From: Plantago elongata
Taxonomy: Eukaryota; Streptophyta; Magnoliopsida; Lamiales; Plantaginaceae
Reading direction: 5' to 3'
Length of the DNA stretch: 64,000 bases
Assembly (NCBI GenBank): GCA_036897095.1
Contig: JAYMSP010000124.1
Location: 1 to 64,000, forward strand
This document shows, piece by piece, positions 1 through 13,980 of the stretch. Every line of letters starts with the position of its first letter. Positions within the stretch are counted from its first letter, which is position 1. Position numbers and translations under genes: made by a program. The notes below the pieces were generated by a model. The model did not search any database. It saw nothing but the letters and a program-made list of their open reading frames with translations, and was not told where the DNA came from.

Positions 1-200
1 GAGTCTGGTGTTGCCCCCCCCCCCCCCCCCGCATCATCAAAACAGGATTCATCCGTCAATTCCTCCCTAATCGGAATTTCCTCTCCGTCGAAACCTAACG
101 CAGCTCTGTCTTCCTCCCGTATACGAACTCCTGGGGTTGCGCGAGGTGTGACCACCGTCTTTTTTGGCCGGCCACGCCCACGCTTCTTTGGAGGCGAATT
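1..200 (-). other. Open reading frame with AT-hook-like motif, cut by the window edge
   Basis: Reading the minus strand from about 200 down to the window edge gives an open frame starting near NSPPKKRGRGRPKK, an AT-hook-like basic stretch, followed by an acidic segment (REEDRAALGFDGEEIP). No ATG is visible at its head and it runs into a 17-base C tract at 14-30, so it is partial. Composition is richer in GC than the flanks, which suggests old coding sequence. It could be part of a host gene or of a transposable element; I cannot tell which. Confidence 0.3.
14..30. repeat. Poly-C tract of 17 bases
   Basis: Uninterrupted run of C at 14-30. Such a tract is slippage-prone and is also a common site of sequencing length error, so the exact length is uncertain. 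Confidence 0.9.
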
Positions 201-1760
201 TCAGTTCATCGGAGGCGGGTTACTCAACCTTCTTGGACTGGAACATGAATTTTAAGACTACATGTAAATTTTCAACCTTTTTTCTTAAACGGATAATTTC
301 TTTTTTGTTAATAAGAGCCAAGAGCACAAATAATGCTCTTAACGAATAATTACAAAGGAAACAAAATCATATCGTTCGAATTATAAATCAAGTGCTAAAC
401 CACAACTATAAGTTATCCAAACCAATTACAACAAAAAATGACACAAAGTCCATATCTCAACACCAGTAACTGCCCAACCACTAGGAAATACTCAACATGC
501 ACCGCAATCAATTTTGTCTGCACAACCACACCTGTCATCACCATCAACAATGAATCTCAACCTCACAATCAGTTTCATACTAGAATACAAGACACTATCA
601 ATTCAGTAGATAATCCGATAATGTCTATTTTACTGGAGTTCGCACTTTAGTGCATGTTGGTTTGATATACACATTCATCAACCCTCACGACACTAAAGCC
701 GTTTTTTGGATAGTATCTGAACATGCCCAACACGACAACGATGATGCCGAAACACCATAGATCCATTCCGGGTCCATTCTTAATCACGTTCATCCACCCT
801 ATGTCATCTTTCAGATCAAGTGGCAAGCAATTTAAGATGTGACCAAGAGTCTTTTAAAATATTAAAAACTAGATCACCGTGGTCTAGTTACTTGAGTTAA
901 ACGTCTGAGACTCCTCAGAGTATATAAGATACTTTTCTCACCGAGAGTAAAGATCAAAATAAATTTAACGTTTAATTTAATTAAAAATTAATTTTATTTA
1001 AAATTAATTTATAGTTAAAATTCTAAATTTGAAAAAGTACAAATTTATACAACTGACATGGAATGATGATACAATTTCTTCCTTAAAGTATCTCACTGAA
1101 ACCGCCCAGACAAAAACCAAAGTAGTACTGTAATGGGATTTTTAGTAGTAGTATAACTACTATAGTTGTCTTTGTAATGAAAAAGTAAGCAAGCCAATTA
1201 TATTGGCGTGTTTTCTAGAATCCTTTGACCTACCTAGAGTCCTTTGACCTACCGTATACATCCAAGATTAACTAACCATCCCATAACATGCATGATTTAA
1301 TTAATTATCATTCTAATGCCTAGTAGGATACTCGGATAGTACTAGTGCAGTAGATTTCTTGTGTTAAGTACTAAATTTGTGGGATCATGACACACTACCA
1401 GTAATTATATCTTGTGCTAATCAAATGTTTGAAACTGTAGAATTTTAAATTCAATATGTAGTTGAATTTGTATATATGAATAATTTGAAGAATTAGAGTA
1501 ATAAATGATATATTTGTCAAATCTAAGAAAATGTAGTCGATAATTGATAAGACAAATGGTGACTGGAGAGTGATCAATATTGTGCAAAACAAATTATTGT
1601 CCATATGCATGTGTTTCTAGTGAACTATTTAGGGTTGCAAATCCTAATTAAGATCCGTGTGGCGAACACGTAACATAGTTTTTCTCTCGGTAGAAAAGTC
1701 TTTCTAGCTAATTAGTCAGATATGAATTAAATAAGACAGGTAAGTTTGCCTAATTAAACT
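201..1760. other. Intergenic, nothing recognised
   Basis: AT-rich sequence with only short ORFs of non-coding composition. Small features only: a repeated tcctttgacctacc near 1219 and 1239. Confidence 0.6.
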
Positions 1761-1778
1761 ATCCACCCAGCGTTATTA

Positions 1779-1866
1779 TGCAATCAAGCGTGGCTTAGCT
1801 GGTAATATGTTTCACCTCCAACTAATAGGTCGGGGATTCGAGTCACCCTTTAACCGGTTTAAAAAA
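1779..1866 (+). mobile_element. Short tRNA-derived SINE, copy 1
   Basis: An 88-bp body with an A-box-like tggcttagctggt and a B-box-like ggggattcgagtc, ending in an A tract. It is flanked by an 18-bp direct repeat at 1761-1778 and 1867-1884 that differs at two positions, the expected target-site duplication of retroposition. It shares the core aataggtcggg and the trailing accctttaacc with the copies at 10.6, 24.6 and 55.6 kb. Confidence 0.8.
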
Positions 1867-2075
1867 ATCCACCAAGCATTATTAGATACCTTAGACTAGA
1901 ACCGTGCAACAATATTGGACTCTCTGAATCGATACTCTTAGTTATAATTTGGAGTTGAATCACGTACGGTGAGTTCTTTGTACTTTGCATTGTTGGAGCT
2001 TGATGCTCTCAAACTCATTTTTGAGTTATTTTACATAAAAATTTATCATTTAAAAAAATTATAATAATTTTATTG

Positions 2076-2240
2076 AAGGGATTAATTATGTGACATATAA
2101 CTTAATGAATTGACGATGAATCTTAATTAAGTATGTAATTGCATATATTTAATTTTATTTAAGGGTTTGATTATGTGACATATATACCTAATGAATTGAC
2201 GATGAATCTTATTTAAGTATACAATTGCATGTATTTTTGG
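2076..2240. repeat. Tandem duplication, about 85-bp unit, two copies
   Basis: Copy 1 starts at 2076 and copy 2 at 2161. Both contain ttatgtgacatat, aatgaattgacgatgaatct and aattgcat in the same order, with scattered differences. The sequence after it, to about 2510, is GT-rich and ends near an AATAAA-like site at 2487; it could be an old LINE 3' tail or a transcript end, but nothing decides this. Confidence 0.75.
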
Positions 2241-5200
2241 AATTCGGTTTAGTGGGAAGAAGATTGTCATGGTGGCTGAGATAGGAGGGAGTGTGTTAGT
2301 TGTTAGTGAGGCATATATTGGTATTGTGATTTGGTGTTGGTTTGTTTATTTTGGTTGTAATTTTTTTTTGTGACTTTTCTAATTTTAATCCAGAACTTGT
2401 TTCATAGTTTGGATAATGTGGTGTAGAAGTTTCTACTTCTTTGTAATTGTTGTTTAAAGCATCTCTTGTACTCTTGATTTTATATTAATAAAAGACTTTT
2501 AACTGTTTTAAAAATTAATTTCCTAAAAATTATACAGTAATATTATTTCACATAACTACTACTAATTTAATCCATTCTATACCTAAAATAATATTTACTC
2601 CGTTTAAAAATAGCTTCTCACTTTAACAATTTGAATGCTCCAAATAAACTTTCTCAATTCTATTTTTGACAATCATTCATCAACATTAACACTAAATATA
2701 TTAAAACGTAAACCCCACTCTCATTATTTTTTCAACATTCAACTTTAAAAGTTATTTATCATGAATTATTAATAATATTCATCCAAAAATAATATTTACA
2801 ATTTTTTTTACCGAAAAGCCAAACAAGAAGTCATTCTCAAGATGGATCGTGGAACAAAATGAGTAAACCCACTATCCTGTTATATATTTTATACTTATTC
2901 GGCTCTATTCAAACTTTAATTTATATTTTACCAATATTCTTTATTATGTGTTGTTTAAAACTTTTTATTTTTATCATTTTTATACGTTTTTCATGCTGAT
3001 TACCTTACCAAGGCTCTATTCTCTTTAACTGCAAACTCGTTCAATCGATTATGTTCCATTTAGTTATGTTTAACTCTGTTTAATTATATTTTATATAAAA
3101 GTTCAACTAAAATTATTTTTGGTTTATAAATTATAGTTGAAGAAAATGTTGGCTAACCTGCTTTACAACTTGTGGGGCGAATAAATGGGGGTTAAAGACT
3201 GAAACGATCAAGAATCATAATTTTATCAAGTACTACTCGTTATAATTTAATATGAATTCTCGTGAAATTAAGTTGATTATGGTAACTGTCGTTATATGTA
3301 TACTGTGCCAGTTGTTATCATGGTGTAATGAAAAGTTGTAGCTTCCAACGACCATGAAAACGATAACGAAAGTATTAGCTAGGATGGTCAATAAGTAAAA
3401 GGATAGATCAGATCATATCATATCATAAAGCAATTACTTAAAGTGCTGGAAATAATAATCTCGCTAGCTCGTCAACAGATTGCAAAAAAGAAGTGACATA
3501 TGACGAAGATGTTTGAACAAATCTCGATCGGTTGCTATACCTCCACTAGCTAAGAAAATAAAATTCGAGCATCCTTTTCATGTTTTAGAAATTTCTGTTA
3601 GACTTATAATACTATACTACAAATCATAGCAAAGAAAAATATACACTGTATATACTACTCAGTACTACTACTTATTTGTTTTTTGTTTCGTTTGACTATT
3701 CCTTTGATATATTTGAACTCGAGAAAAAAGACACACCGATTATTTTGTTAGGTGGATAATTCTTTGACAAACACGCTTATTTGGTCACTCCTTGTGCTGC
3801 TGATTGAGCGGGATGTATTGCTAAAATTTGCTCAGGTTTTTCTTTGTAATTTGGAGTTTACTAACCTATACTCTATAAGGTTTTGGAGGTATTAAGGTTA
3901 TAACCCATACGTCTCGTTATCACTGTGAAAATGATACTTTAAAATTTTAGTTAGGATGAAATGACGAAAATGATTTAGGATTAGAGTATGATCTGCACCC
4001 TGTCTCCGCAGACTCCGCTCATATGTCATGTAACCGGCAAAGAACTTAGGAATGATTCTAGGGTTTTCATGTTTTATTTTATGTGGACAACTTAATAATA
4101 ACATATATGAGATTAAGACGTTGAAGTAGTGTGTCAAATAATAATTTTGAGGGATAATGATGTAGAAGAGATTTAGGAAAAAAATTAGTAATGACCGGCA
4201 AGGAAAAAGTCATACTGTCGCATGGTTTCTTAACCAAGTGAAATTACTTGTCATTATTATTAGAGTACTGTAACTTAATCCATATGAAGTAATACATATG
4301 ATATGTACTCAATAGGTTTACCTAATCCGCTCTTCTACGATCATGTGCGTGCATTAATTTAAATAGCCAATTAAGTCTAAGAAAGAGGCAAGGATTGTTG
4401 AAAAGTACAAAGCACATCCGCCCAAGAACTAGTGCACTTTAAGCAATCAGTCAAATGATAAATACAATCATATTCAATGTATCAATGTCAATTTACGCAT
4501 GCATGCATGCACTAATCACTAGCGAAGGTTAAATATTTTTACTTAATTGCCCTTTCCCCAATCATGAGTCAACTAACTAGTTTTACTTATTCACCTACTA
4601 ACTCAAACCTACACTCTCACAAGTCACTCCGAACATTAAGGGACGGTTTGGAATAGAATTTGAGTGGCCTTGTCTCAAGTAAAATTGAAATTTTTGTATA
4701 TAAAAAATTCGATTTCAATGGGGAGTTGGCTACTCGAGCGGTATAATAAACAACCCATAATTGATTCATAATAGATTCTAGGAATCATACCGTATTTCAA
4801 CTGAAAAGATTCCTTAATAAGATTTGAAAGCAGTATGTATATTAAAGAAATATGCATGATGCAAAAAGGAGCATCCCTTATACTTATTTCGTTATTTATT
4901 AATAAAAAGTTTAACCATAAAAAAGAAAAGGAAATCCGTTAGCATTTGAAACCGGCCCATAGAGCGCCGCACAATCATCACAGAAAACCCCAGAAAAACC
5001 CAACTATGAGTATTGCGTATCATTATTCGTATCATTATTCTCTACTGGGCTTGGCCCAATCTACTAGTCATATACATCCATGATCCATCGTGCATGTCTT
5101 ATCCCAATCAGTGATAATAACAGATAACCAGTCCATCATTCATCATGGATTACTCACCTGTAGTTGGTACCTCTCTAACTTTTTTAATTTAAATAAAGAT

Positions 5201-8200
5201 CGTCACGATTCAGGTTTGCAATAATATGTTAACTCATGACTCACTAAGTTATAATATTATACCCATCCGTCCTGGTTTCAATTACAAATTGAATTTTTAA
5301 ATTATCAAACCCCTAATCACCACACAAACACGACCACAATAGCAGTTGTTTTTTCACATGGAGTCCCGTAATGTATACACTAAAAAACCTTATTCTCCCA
5401 CAGAAGTTGCAACTTCGGATTGGTTATGTGAAATTTTGATGGGATCTTAGATGGATCCATCGAATTAGCACGAACTTTAATCCTTACGTATTACCTCCAA
5501 ATAATAGTTGGCACAACTTGGAGTAGAAAAATGGGGGAAAATCGATTACAAGAACTAGGGTTAAAATGACTTAGCATGTTCTTCAAAACTTTATTAATTA
5601 TCAACTAATTATAGTTAAGTGTTTATGGTTCTATTTATATTAACTATTTGATCTAAAATTCTAAAAGATACAAATACATGAAAAGGTATGGTGAAATTAA
5701 TGATTTAAAATATTTTAATAAATCTACTTGCTTTGTCATTTAAAGAAAGTTAATCTAATCATCTCCTCATTCTTCTAGATCTCTGGTATCGAAGCAAGAC
5801 TCTTTCTACTTTATTTATAAAAAATATTACCAACATAAGGTGTTTTCATCAGGTTGTGCTTGCTTGACGGACTATAGTCACGTACGTTTGCAGTCCGCAA
5901 TGCAGCGTTCCAGAATTCGGGTTCCATCAAATTCTTATCTTGTTTAGTCATACTCAAGTGTTTGACATACTAATTTAATTTATTAATGTGTTCACTAGAC
6001 GATTTGCTCTTTCTCTAATTTACACCGATGCTATTTGTGTAGATAGTACCTTCGAAAATCATTATGGGCGGAAACGTGTCATAATGTGAGAATCTGAAAA
6101 GTGGTAGACTAATTGAAAGAATAATCATGCCACATAGAATAAAATTGAAGTGGTAAATTCAATTTCAATAAATTGTATTTAAATTCAACCATATTTATTA
6201 ATTTTAGTAAAAATATGAGTCATTTTTTCACTATTTTTCATGTTATAATTACTACAAGAAAAATATATTAATAGTAAATATTATATTAGTGATTATATAA
6301 ATTAAAAAATAGATATGTACGTAGTCAAGTGAAATATAAAAAATTGATATTTCAAAAATATAGCAAGGAAATTAAAATAAATATAGTTATAATGTAATTG
6401 ACCAAAAATTCAATATAAATAGGCTATGTTACATTATGATGAGGGTTTTTAATGATAATTTGTTAACAAAAATATGTAAAGTGAAATTAAATATTCCAAC
6501 TAGACTATATTACATTCGATTCTCTATGAATAACTTATATTTTTTAGATATATATCAATCTATTTAACTTAATCTTTATTTACAATCTTACATATTGTCT
6601 ATTTTTATGTATTGCGATCTTACATATTATCACAATGTCAATTTTGTCATTATAGGAATAAGCACGTAAGGGACTATTGTGTATAAAAATTATTGTAAGT
6701 AGTATAATGTTTGGTTTCTTGAAATTATTAATTTACTTATTTCTATTTGTGTATATAATTTTGTTGATATATTATTTCTTTCAATTTCACAAACCCATAT
6801 CCGTATATATATAAAAGTACAGTTCCTATTCCAAAATCTAGCTATAGGACTTTGAGACAAATTCATCCTATGAATTAATAAACATGAAAATTTAATTTCG
6901 TTGAGCTCATTCATGGTAGATCTACATGGAAAAATTCAAAAAAGGTACCCTAAGTTGTGACATTTTCGAAAAAAATACATTTGATTGGTACCCTCCGATT
7001 TTGGTACATTGAATTGACATTATGTCCAATTTAGGTACCTAGTGACACTGACACGTGGCAACTTAATTACGTGACATGTGTCACATTGAAAAATACAAAA
7101 ATTCGGAGGACCTAAACGTAAATACGATCATCTTTATTATTTGCAAATAGAGCCTAAGTTTTAATTAATAATAATACAAAACTACCCATATAAAAATATA
7201 TCTCCATTAAAGTAATTAATAAAAATCTAAAAAATAAAATCACTTACAAATTTCAAAAAACCCAATTGAAAAGTTTATTCTAGCAAATCACATTTTTTAT
7301 TTATTTTATATGTAATAAAATGTGAAATGTTTTTTTTATATTTTTAGAAATATTTTTGAATTATATTAAACAATTTTGAATTTCCTTTGAAGATCACAAT
7401 TCGAATCATGTTGTTGATGACTCTTAACGCCTTTCGTATACATATAGTTTTATTATTCAAGTATGTTTGATTATACCCCATTTCTTAATCATGTTGTATT
7501 TTGTGTAACCAATTAAATATATTTCGCAGGCAACAGACATTTGCACTACTATTTGGTAGGCATATTTTGAAGTGGACGTTCAACGTGTTCAAGTCGAATC
7601 GTTGATGTTAACTAATCCGTTAATGTCCTACCGCGATGTCTTTTGGTATGAATAACAACTTTTATTGTCCTAAAAAAGTTCCGTACTCATTTTTTCCACT
7701 AAATGTTTAAATATTGTATATATGTGATGCAAATTGATGTCCTCATACATCACAACCTCTAAAGAATAATTAAATTATTTATTCTTGAACATCCGGATTC
7801 AATATATGTATCATGCATAATTAAGCTTATGTGCTGCAATAGATGTTATTGCGAAGGGAATGTTAACTATTGATTTTGCTATACAACCGCCCTAAATCCT
7901 TTTTACCTGATACAAGAATGATTACGATGAGAAGATGATGTTTTGTTCTTTTGGAATAAATCTGATGTCTTTTATTGAAAATCAATTGAATTGTAGTTCG
8001 AGCAGATTTAGAGATATTGTGTTACTCAAAAAGTACTATCTTTTTTTAATGTATTCCTCATTTATTAAGTATTAAGTCAATTTTATTTCATATTGTATAG
8101 TTTAAATTATATATACAGTGGTGTTCTCACTCTATGGTTACTACAAGTTTTTATTCTTGTTACTTTCTTTTTCTAATTAACGATCAAATATGTTCGAGAC

Positions 8201-10629
8201 GTGAGATTTTATGTCAGTCAATTTTGTCGACCTAATTAGAGACACAAATCCAATTAAAATTTGCAAATCAAACTCAATCATTCGGCTGGAACAAACCGAG
8301 GTCCAAGTATACAATCATGACTTGAAATTTAATTCATCAAAAGATCTATTAAAATTCGTCCATATTATAAGAGCTATTAAAATTTCATCTTTTCTTTTAT
8401 TATTCCAAGTTTATGAATGTTTAATATATCTTTATTCAAAGTTTATGGTTGTTTAGGATGTTTAAGAGTATACAAATTGAGAAGATACTTATCTTAAAAT
8501 AGATAAGAATGGAAAATATTTTAAAATTTAATTCAAAACGAATAGTATACTACAGTTAGAATATAACTCTATATTGAAATCTTTGATAATTTAACTTAAA
8601 ATTGAAAAGATTTGATCATTAAGATAAATATTGAAAATATTTGATCATTCAACTATTAACTACTCACCTAAATGGATACATATCAAATCCTAACTTAAAA
8701 TCTTATGTTAATTAGTTAAGTACGTAGTTCATTCACTATAAATATATTATATCATTCATTGAAAAAATTACAAGCAGTATTCCGATTCTTACAGACTTGT
8801 CAAATGAATTTGAACCAATGAATCTAAAATCTTTATTTTTTTAGATTCATACAAATCAATTTCAAATTAAGGCAATGGTTTATTGTAAATGAGTTTTATG
8901 TTGCATTTTTTACTAAGGTTCATTTAATAAGCTTTATTTTAAATCAAAGATGTTTAAATTGATTAAATCGCGAGTTCAGGAACACACCTCAATTCAAGTT
9001 CAATTACAATCCATAAATTTAACTACATCTACGAATTAATTTCGAACTCACATTTTGAACGCATTATTCATCTGCCTTGATTTCGAAAATGTTTGAAAGC
9101 ATTATCTAATTAAAGAAAATATTGTTTGATATAAAATAAGCCAGATTTAAAAATAACTTCGATATACTGTAAGTTATAGGATTTGCAGCTTACTAAGTGG
9201 GAAGAAATCAACAAAATAATAAATTTAGATTATGAAATCTTATAAATAAATCCTGACTTTTATGGTTTATTACAAGATTTGATCATTAAAATAAGAATGG
9301 AAAAGATCGCATCTATATTATATATGAGTGAGATACTAATAACAAACAACATTCTATTCGATCAGAGTGTGAAACTACTCAGTTGGTAAGTCATGTCGTT
9401 ATGGAAAGTATAAATTATGTTGCAGGATATGCAAATTGAATCCACATTTATATATTTATGACAACTATATCCTAACAAATCAATTAGTATTGATGTCTAT
9501 ACATTTTGTCATTCAAAGATCTAATATGATATGTATCATTAAGACGAAGATACTAATATTATCAACGTATATGGCAGGACATCTTCTTCGAGATTACGTT
9601 CGTATAAAAGTAATAGATGCATCATAACAAGATTATTTCTTACACCCCGTCAATCTGATAGCACTTTGCCATTAATTATACAAGAGTAAAAGTCATTCAA
9701 TATGGGCGAATAATACCACAAGCAATATGAATTTACTCGAGTTGCAAGTAGACATTCTTGCAATCATTAGAGCGAACGTATCAGAACATGGAGAGCATTG
9801 TTGGGTTGTGTTCCGATTGAGGTAGTATTATACTATTGCAACTAATGCAAGTATGGTTCTTATGATATGTGTTGTTCACTTTAGTTATGTTTTATATTTC
9901 CAACTACAGTACACTAAGTACGATCGGTATGGATCAAGCCAATGTACTTCCATTTCGAGTAGATACAATCATACTGAGAGTCATGTTTGATAAATTGTAC
10001 TTGAGACGACATTCAAAAGACATTTACATAAAAGCTTTGGTATGAATTAACTTTATATTCTCATAATAAGTTCAACATGTCAAGTTGAGTGAAAATGTTA
10101 GTGTACTGTTAATTGCAGGTTTTTTCTTCGTTTAATTCTATTTGGATGAACCACTTCAAAACCTTTCTATGGCAACACAACTCGGACACACAAAATTCGA
10201 ATATACATTGTGTTTGTTAAAGTTGTTGAATAAACATGTATCAACTAGGGACGAAGGGGTTGATGAACTTGATTCAATAAAAATTGACATTTGCTGATGT
10301 AATATGCTTATGTGAAGCATGTTACATCTTCACATGAGGCTGAAGGATATGTATGCATCCCAGACCAATGAAATTAAGGTGGATAAGATCTGCAATACCA
10401 TGAAAAGTTAGGATTGTGGTTATATGTTACTTTGAAATCTTGTTTATATTTTTGGTAGGTCTATCGGTTGCAAGAGGTGTAATAAGACTGGGAGTTGGCC
10501 ACCTTGCGACTCAAGTATTGATTTCTGGAGGAGTAGGCTCAACATTCTGACCATCACAGAGAATGCCTATTAGATGCTGAATTCTCTTTGTTATGGCTTT
10601 TAAATTAAATTATTTTATTAAACTTTCAT
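2241..10629. other. Long gene-poor stretch, no gene recognised
   Basis: AT-rich intergenic DNA. A possible Stowaway-like remnant lies near 2594-2865 (ctccg followed by an agcttctcact-type end), too decayed to be sure. At 9370-9390 there is an A-box-like actcagttggtaagtc and a weak B-box-like site 70 bases later, perhaps a very old SINE. The ORFs here are short and have no recognisable motif. I see no promoter-gene pair. Confidence 0.6.
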
Positions 10630-10644
10630 TGTTATAGATTTCGT

Positions 10645-10735
10645 TGACAACGAAATGCAGTTCAGTTGGTAAGACGCTTCACCTTCAACCAATAGGTCGG
10701 GGGTTCGAGTCACCCTTTAGCCGTTTCAAAAAAAA
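10645..10735 (+). mobile_element. Short tRNA-derived SINE, copy 2 (best preserved)
   Basis: A 91-bp body with A box (cagttcagttggtaag), B box (gggggttcgagtc) and a terminal A8 tract, bounded by a perfect 15-bp direct repeat tgttatagatttcgt at 10630-10644 and 10736-10750. The perfect duplication marks a fairly recent insertion. The T-arm can pair as ggggg/caccc around ttcgagt, so tRNA ancestry is clear, but there is no complete acceptor stem and no CCA, so this is not a working tRNA gene. Confidence 0.9.
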
Positions 10736-10750
10736 TGTTATAGATTTCGT

Positions 10751-12603
10751 ACTTGAGTTTAATGAAACAAATGATGTTCAAATCTTAATGAATTACGGTT
10801 TAAATATTTTCATAGAGTTAATAAAAAAAATATCATCAATTCTATCAAATACTTAAGGTGTACAACAATATTGCTTCTGAAATGGTACCAATTTACCGGC
10901 CAAATGTTGATGACTTCAATATTGAAATCCATAATTTTCTAAATTGTATTCGGAGGCATATATATTCAACATCTTTGGTTGGTACAGAAAATGTATTCGA
11001 CACCCAAGTCATGAATGCATTTTTATTTCCATAACTCAATTCCGTTCGATTTTATTGAATGAGTTAATTTCCGACTACACAACATGAACTTAAATGAAAT
11101 TAAATAATATTATTAAATTTTCTACATTAGTTCAAATTAGACTACTACAGGAAATTGTATGTCAGATTTCAATTTGGATATAATAATAATATTCGATAAG
11201 GTTCTCAATTATAACGAAAGATTTTCAAGACTCACTTACATGATAACATAACATCAATTACATTGTTCAAGATATAGATTTTATAAGGAAGATTTTTATG
11301 GTGCATATTTTTTATGGTGCATATTATAAGGAAGATTTTATATAGATACATGATAACAAGTACATTGTTCAATATTATGGTGCATATTTTTTATAAGGAA
11401 GATTTTTTCAATGTAATTAAATCTCACGAATTATTTAGAGCACAAGTACATGATAACAATAATATCACGTTCTCATTGTTACTTGGGTCATAAGAACACG
11501 ATCGTTATATGATACTAAAGTGGTCAAGACCAAATAAATTATATATAGTTGCATGCATACAAAAATAATCATGACATATTTGATTATGATCCTCAACGAC
11601 AAAATTTAGTTGTCACTCAATCTGATTAATACTATACTCTAAACATTTGCCCTCGATTCACCCAAAACATGGGCAAGTGCGAGCTTAATGTAACAACAAC
11701 ACTAACATAGAGAATTTTAAATTTATAGTTGCCCTCTTATGAACAAATATTGTTTTACCCCTTCGGTTCTAAAACATTGTCTTGACGGAACGTTTGTAAT
11801 TCCGAGAAAAATGCACGATATTTGAAGCGAAGAATCCTAAGATTGTATTTCAAAAATATTTTGTTAGTATAAATTAGCCTTTCATGTCGTGCTATTTTGT
11901 CGTATCAATTTTGCTAATTCTCACTAGCTCACATAAATAATTGAATTGATTTCGGAAAATCTACCCACTATATTCATCCACGTCATTAAAATATTGTCAT
12001 AATGAAATCGATTTGATTGATTGTAAATTAGAACCCATGGTCAATTAAAATATGGTAATTGTTATTCAAATCCTCTACGCAATTTAGTTATGTTCAAGTA
12101 TGGAAAAATAAAGTGGGTGATATATGAAGCCTGTTGGAGAAGCATTTGATTATTTTCTCAATGGCCACACATGATCCCGTGATTATAATCGCTAGCTAAA
12201 CAGTTATGATTTATGAATTACCTATCGACAAGAACACTTTGGACCAATTAGACTTTATCCTATTCAGAGACATCATTATGAAATTTGTTGTAAGAATTAG
12301 ACATTAAATAAGATAATATATAACTGTAATTTTGGTGTAGATTTATAAATATTAGGATGAAAGTAATAATTAATAGTCTATGTTATTAAACATATTTATA
12401 CTTATCAATAAAGGAAAAAAGAAAATTAAATAGAGAGATTCCATCCTCAAGTCCTTTTAGAAATCATTAGGATTGGTTGAATTAGTTACCATAGATAAAA
12501 AAAATAAAGGAAAATATGTCATACGCGAACACATGCCATACCTTTGGTACAAGAATCAAGCAGAACATTTTATGATTAAGTTAGTAAAAACGACATTTTT
12601 TTC
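10751..12603. other. Intergenic, short local duplications only
   Basis: No gene recognised. At 11278-11410 a block of short duplications repeats ataaggaagatttt and atggtgcatatttttt three times each, interleaved. The rest is AT-rich without coding character. Confidence 0.6.
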
Positions 12604-12800
12604 AGGGGGAGAAAATTCTCTTCGATCTTCTCTCTACTTTCTTGATCCATAACATACCCGCAGGGAGATTTAATAGCCTTTAGGTGGGGAAAACTCTCTT
12701 TGATATCTACTTTCTTAATTTTATACTCATGAAGGGGTAGGGGGTAGCGTATGCTCTCTAGGTGGGAAAAATCTTTTCGATCTTCAATGTACTTTGTGGT
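12604..12800. repeat. Degenerate tandem repeat, about 78-bp unit, three copies
   Basis: Three diverged copies share a ggtgggaaaa...ctcttcgatcttc...tactttctt pattern, with starts near 12604, 12682 and 12760. GC content is above the flanks. No coding role is visible. Confidence 0.6.
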
Positions 12801-13980
12801 GGGGTGACCACATACTGCATTTGTTGTTGGAAAAACTCCATTAATTATGTTGTATGTTTTTGTATTTTATTTTTGTTCGGTTTGAATGATACGATTTGTT
12901 ATTTAAAACATTTATTTTCTATTATTTAACTGGTCGGGTACTATAGGACCTGATACAAATAATGCTATAAATTTACCGGGTCCGAACTGGTTAAGACCTA
13001 ATCCTACACCTTTCAAAGCATATACGTCATCATGATTCATATTTTTACATTTTGTACTGTTAACATAAATGCACTCAATAATATAATATTGGATGAAAGG
13101 ATTACCGAAAGGCACCACGATCGATGTTTTTCACATAAGTTTGACTATCTAATTTTTTCAACTACTTATTTCATCCCTCATTTTTATTTATTATTAAAAG
13201 TAAAATATATTGTGACATCGTCACGATTTGTATTAGTACATGGTATTGTATTGTGACACCTAGTTATTGATAATGGAAGAAGTAAAAGTTATTTCAGATG
13301 ATGATTGACTTTTTACAAGTTGAACTGGGTTTGGATTAGGGCGAATTGATCTGGAGAGTTGAAGAAGAAACATCCGTTATCATTATTTTTAATGTGGATA
13401 AATTAGTTCCTACAAGTCGACTTATGTCTTGAAATTTAATGGATTGTATTGATTTTGTTGGGGTTAAATTAGTTTTGGAGTTTAGTTTAAGAAGTGGATT
13501 TTTGTAACTAAAGTTTAATTTTATACATGTATATGAGGAACAAATTAAATTTAACTTAAAAATTAAATATTCAATTGTACAATTTAATAATTGTTCATTT
13601 ATATAATAAAAGGATATGAGAACATATTACATGTGTTAATATGACATCCGGCTATATATACAGAAATAAGTAATATCATTAATTCAATGGATTATCTTTT
13701 TATTCGAGTTGGATTAGGGTCTGATTTAATTTGAGAACATTGAGGCCGGGAGAAAAATTGGTTGTCACGTTGGTTTTTTTAAGGATGGATTGATTTTGTC
13801 GTGGTCAAATTAAAATTAGAAATAAAATTTGAAATTGCAATTATTTAAGGGTTGAATGTATAGATCAAAAGAATAAAAGAACTGAATTGCACATTATTAA
13901 ATGGCAGAAGAGTAAAATGCTTGCTATAACACAAAGTGATTTCAGTTATTCTACATTGTACATTAATGCTAGATTGAACA
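12801..13980. other. Intergenic, nothing recognised
   Basis: AT-rich sequence with two short overlapping ORFs on opposite strands near 12.9-13.3 kb that show no family motif. Confidence 0.55.

Noticed and set aside
10645-10735. tRNA gene
   Set aside because: A and B boxes are present, but acceptor stem pairing is absent, and the A tail plus target duplication show it is a SINE. The same applies to the other five copies.
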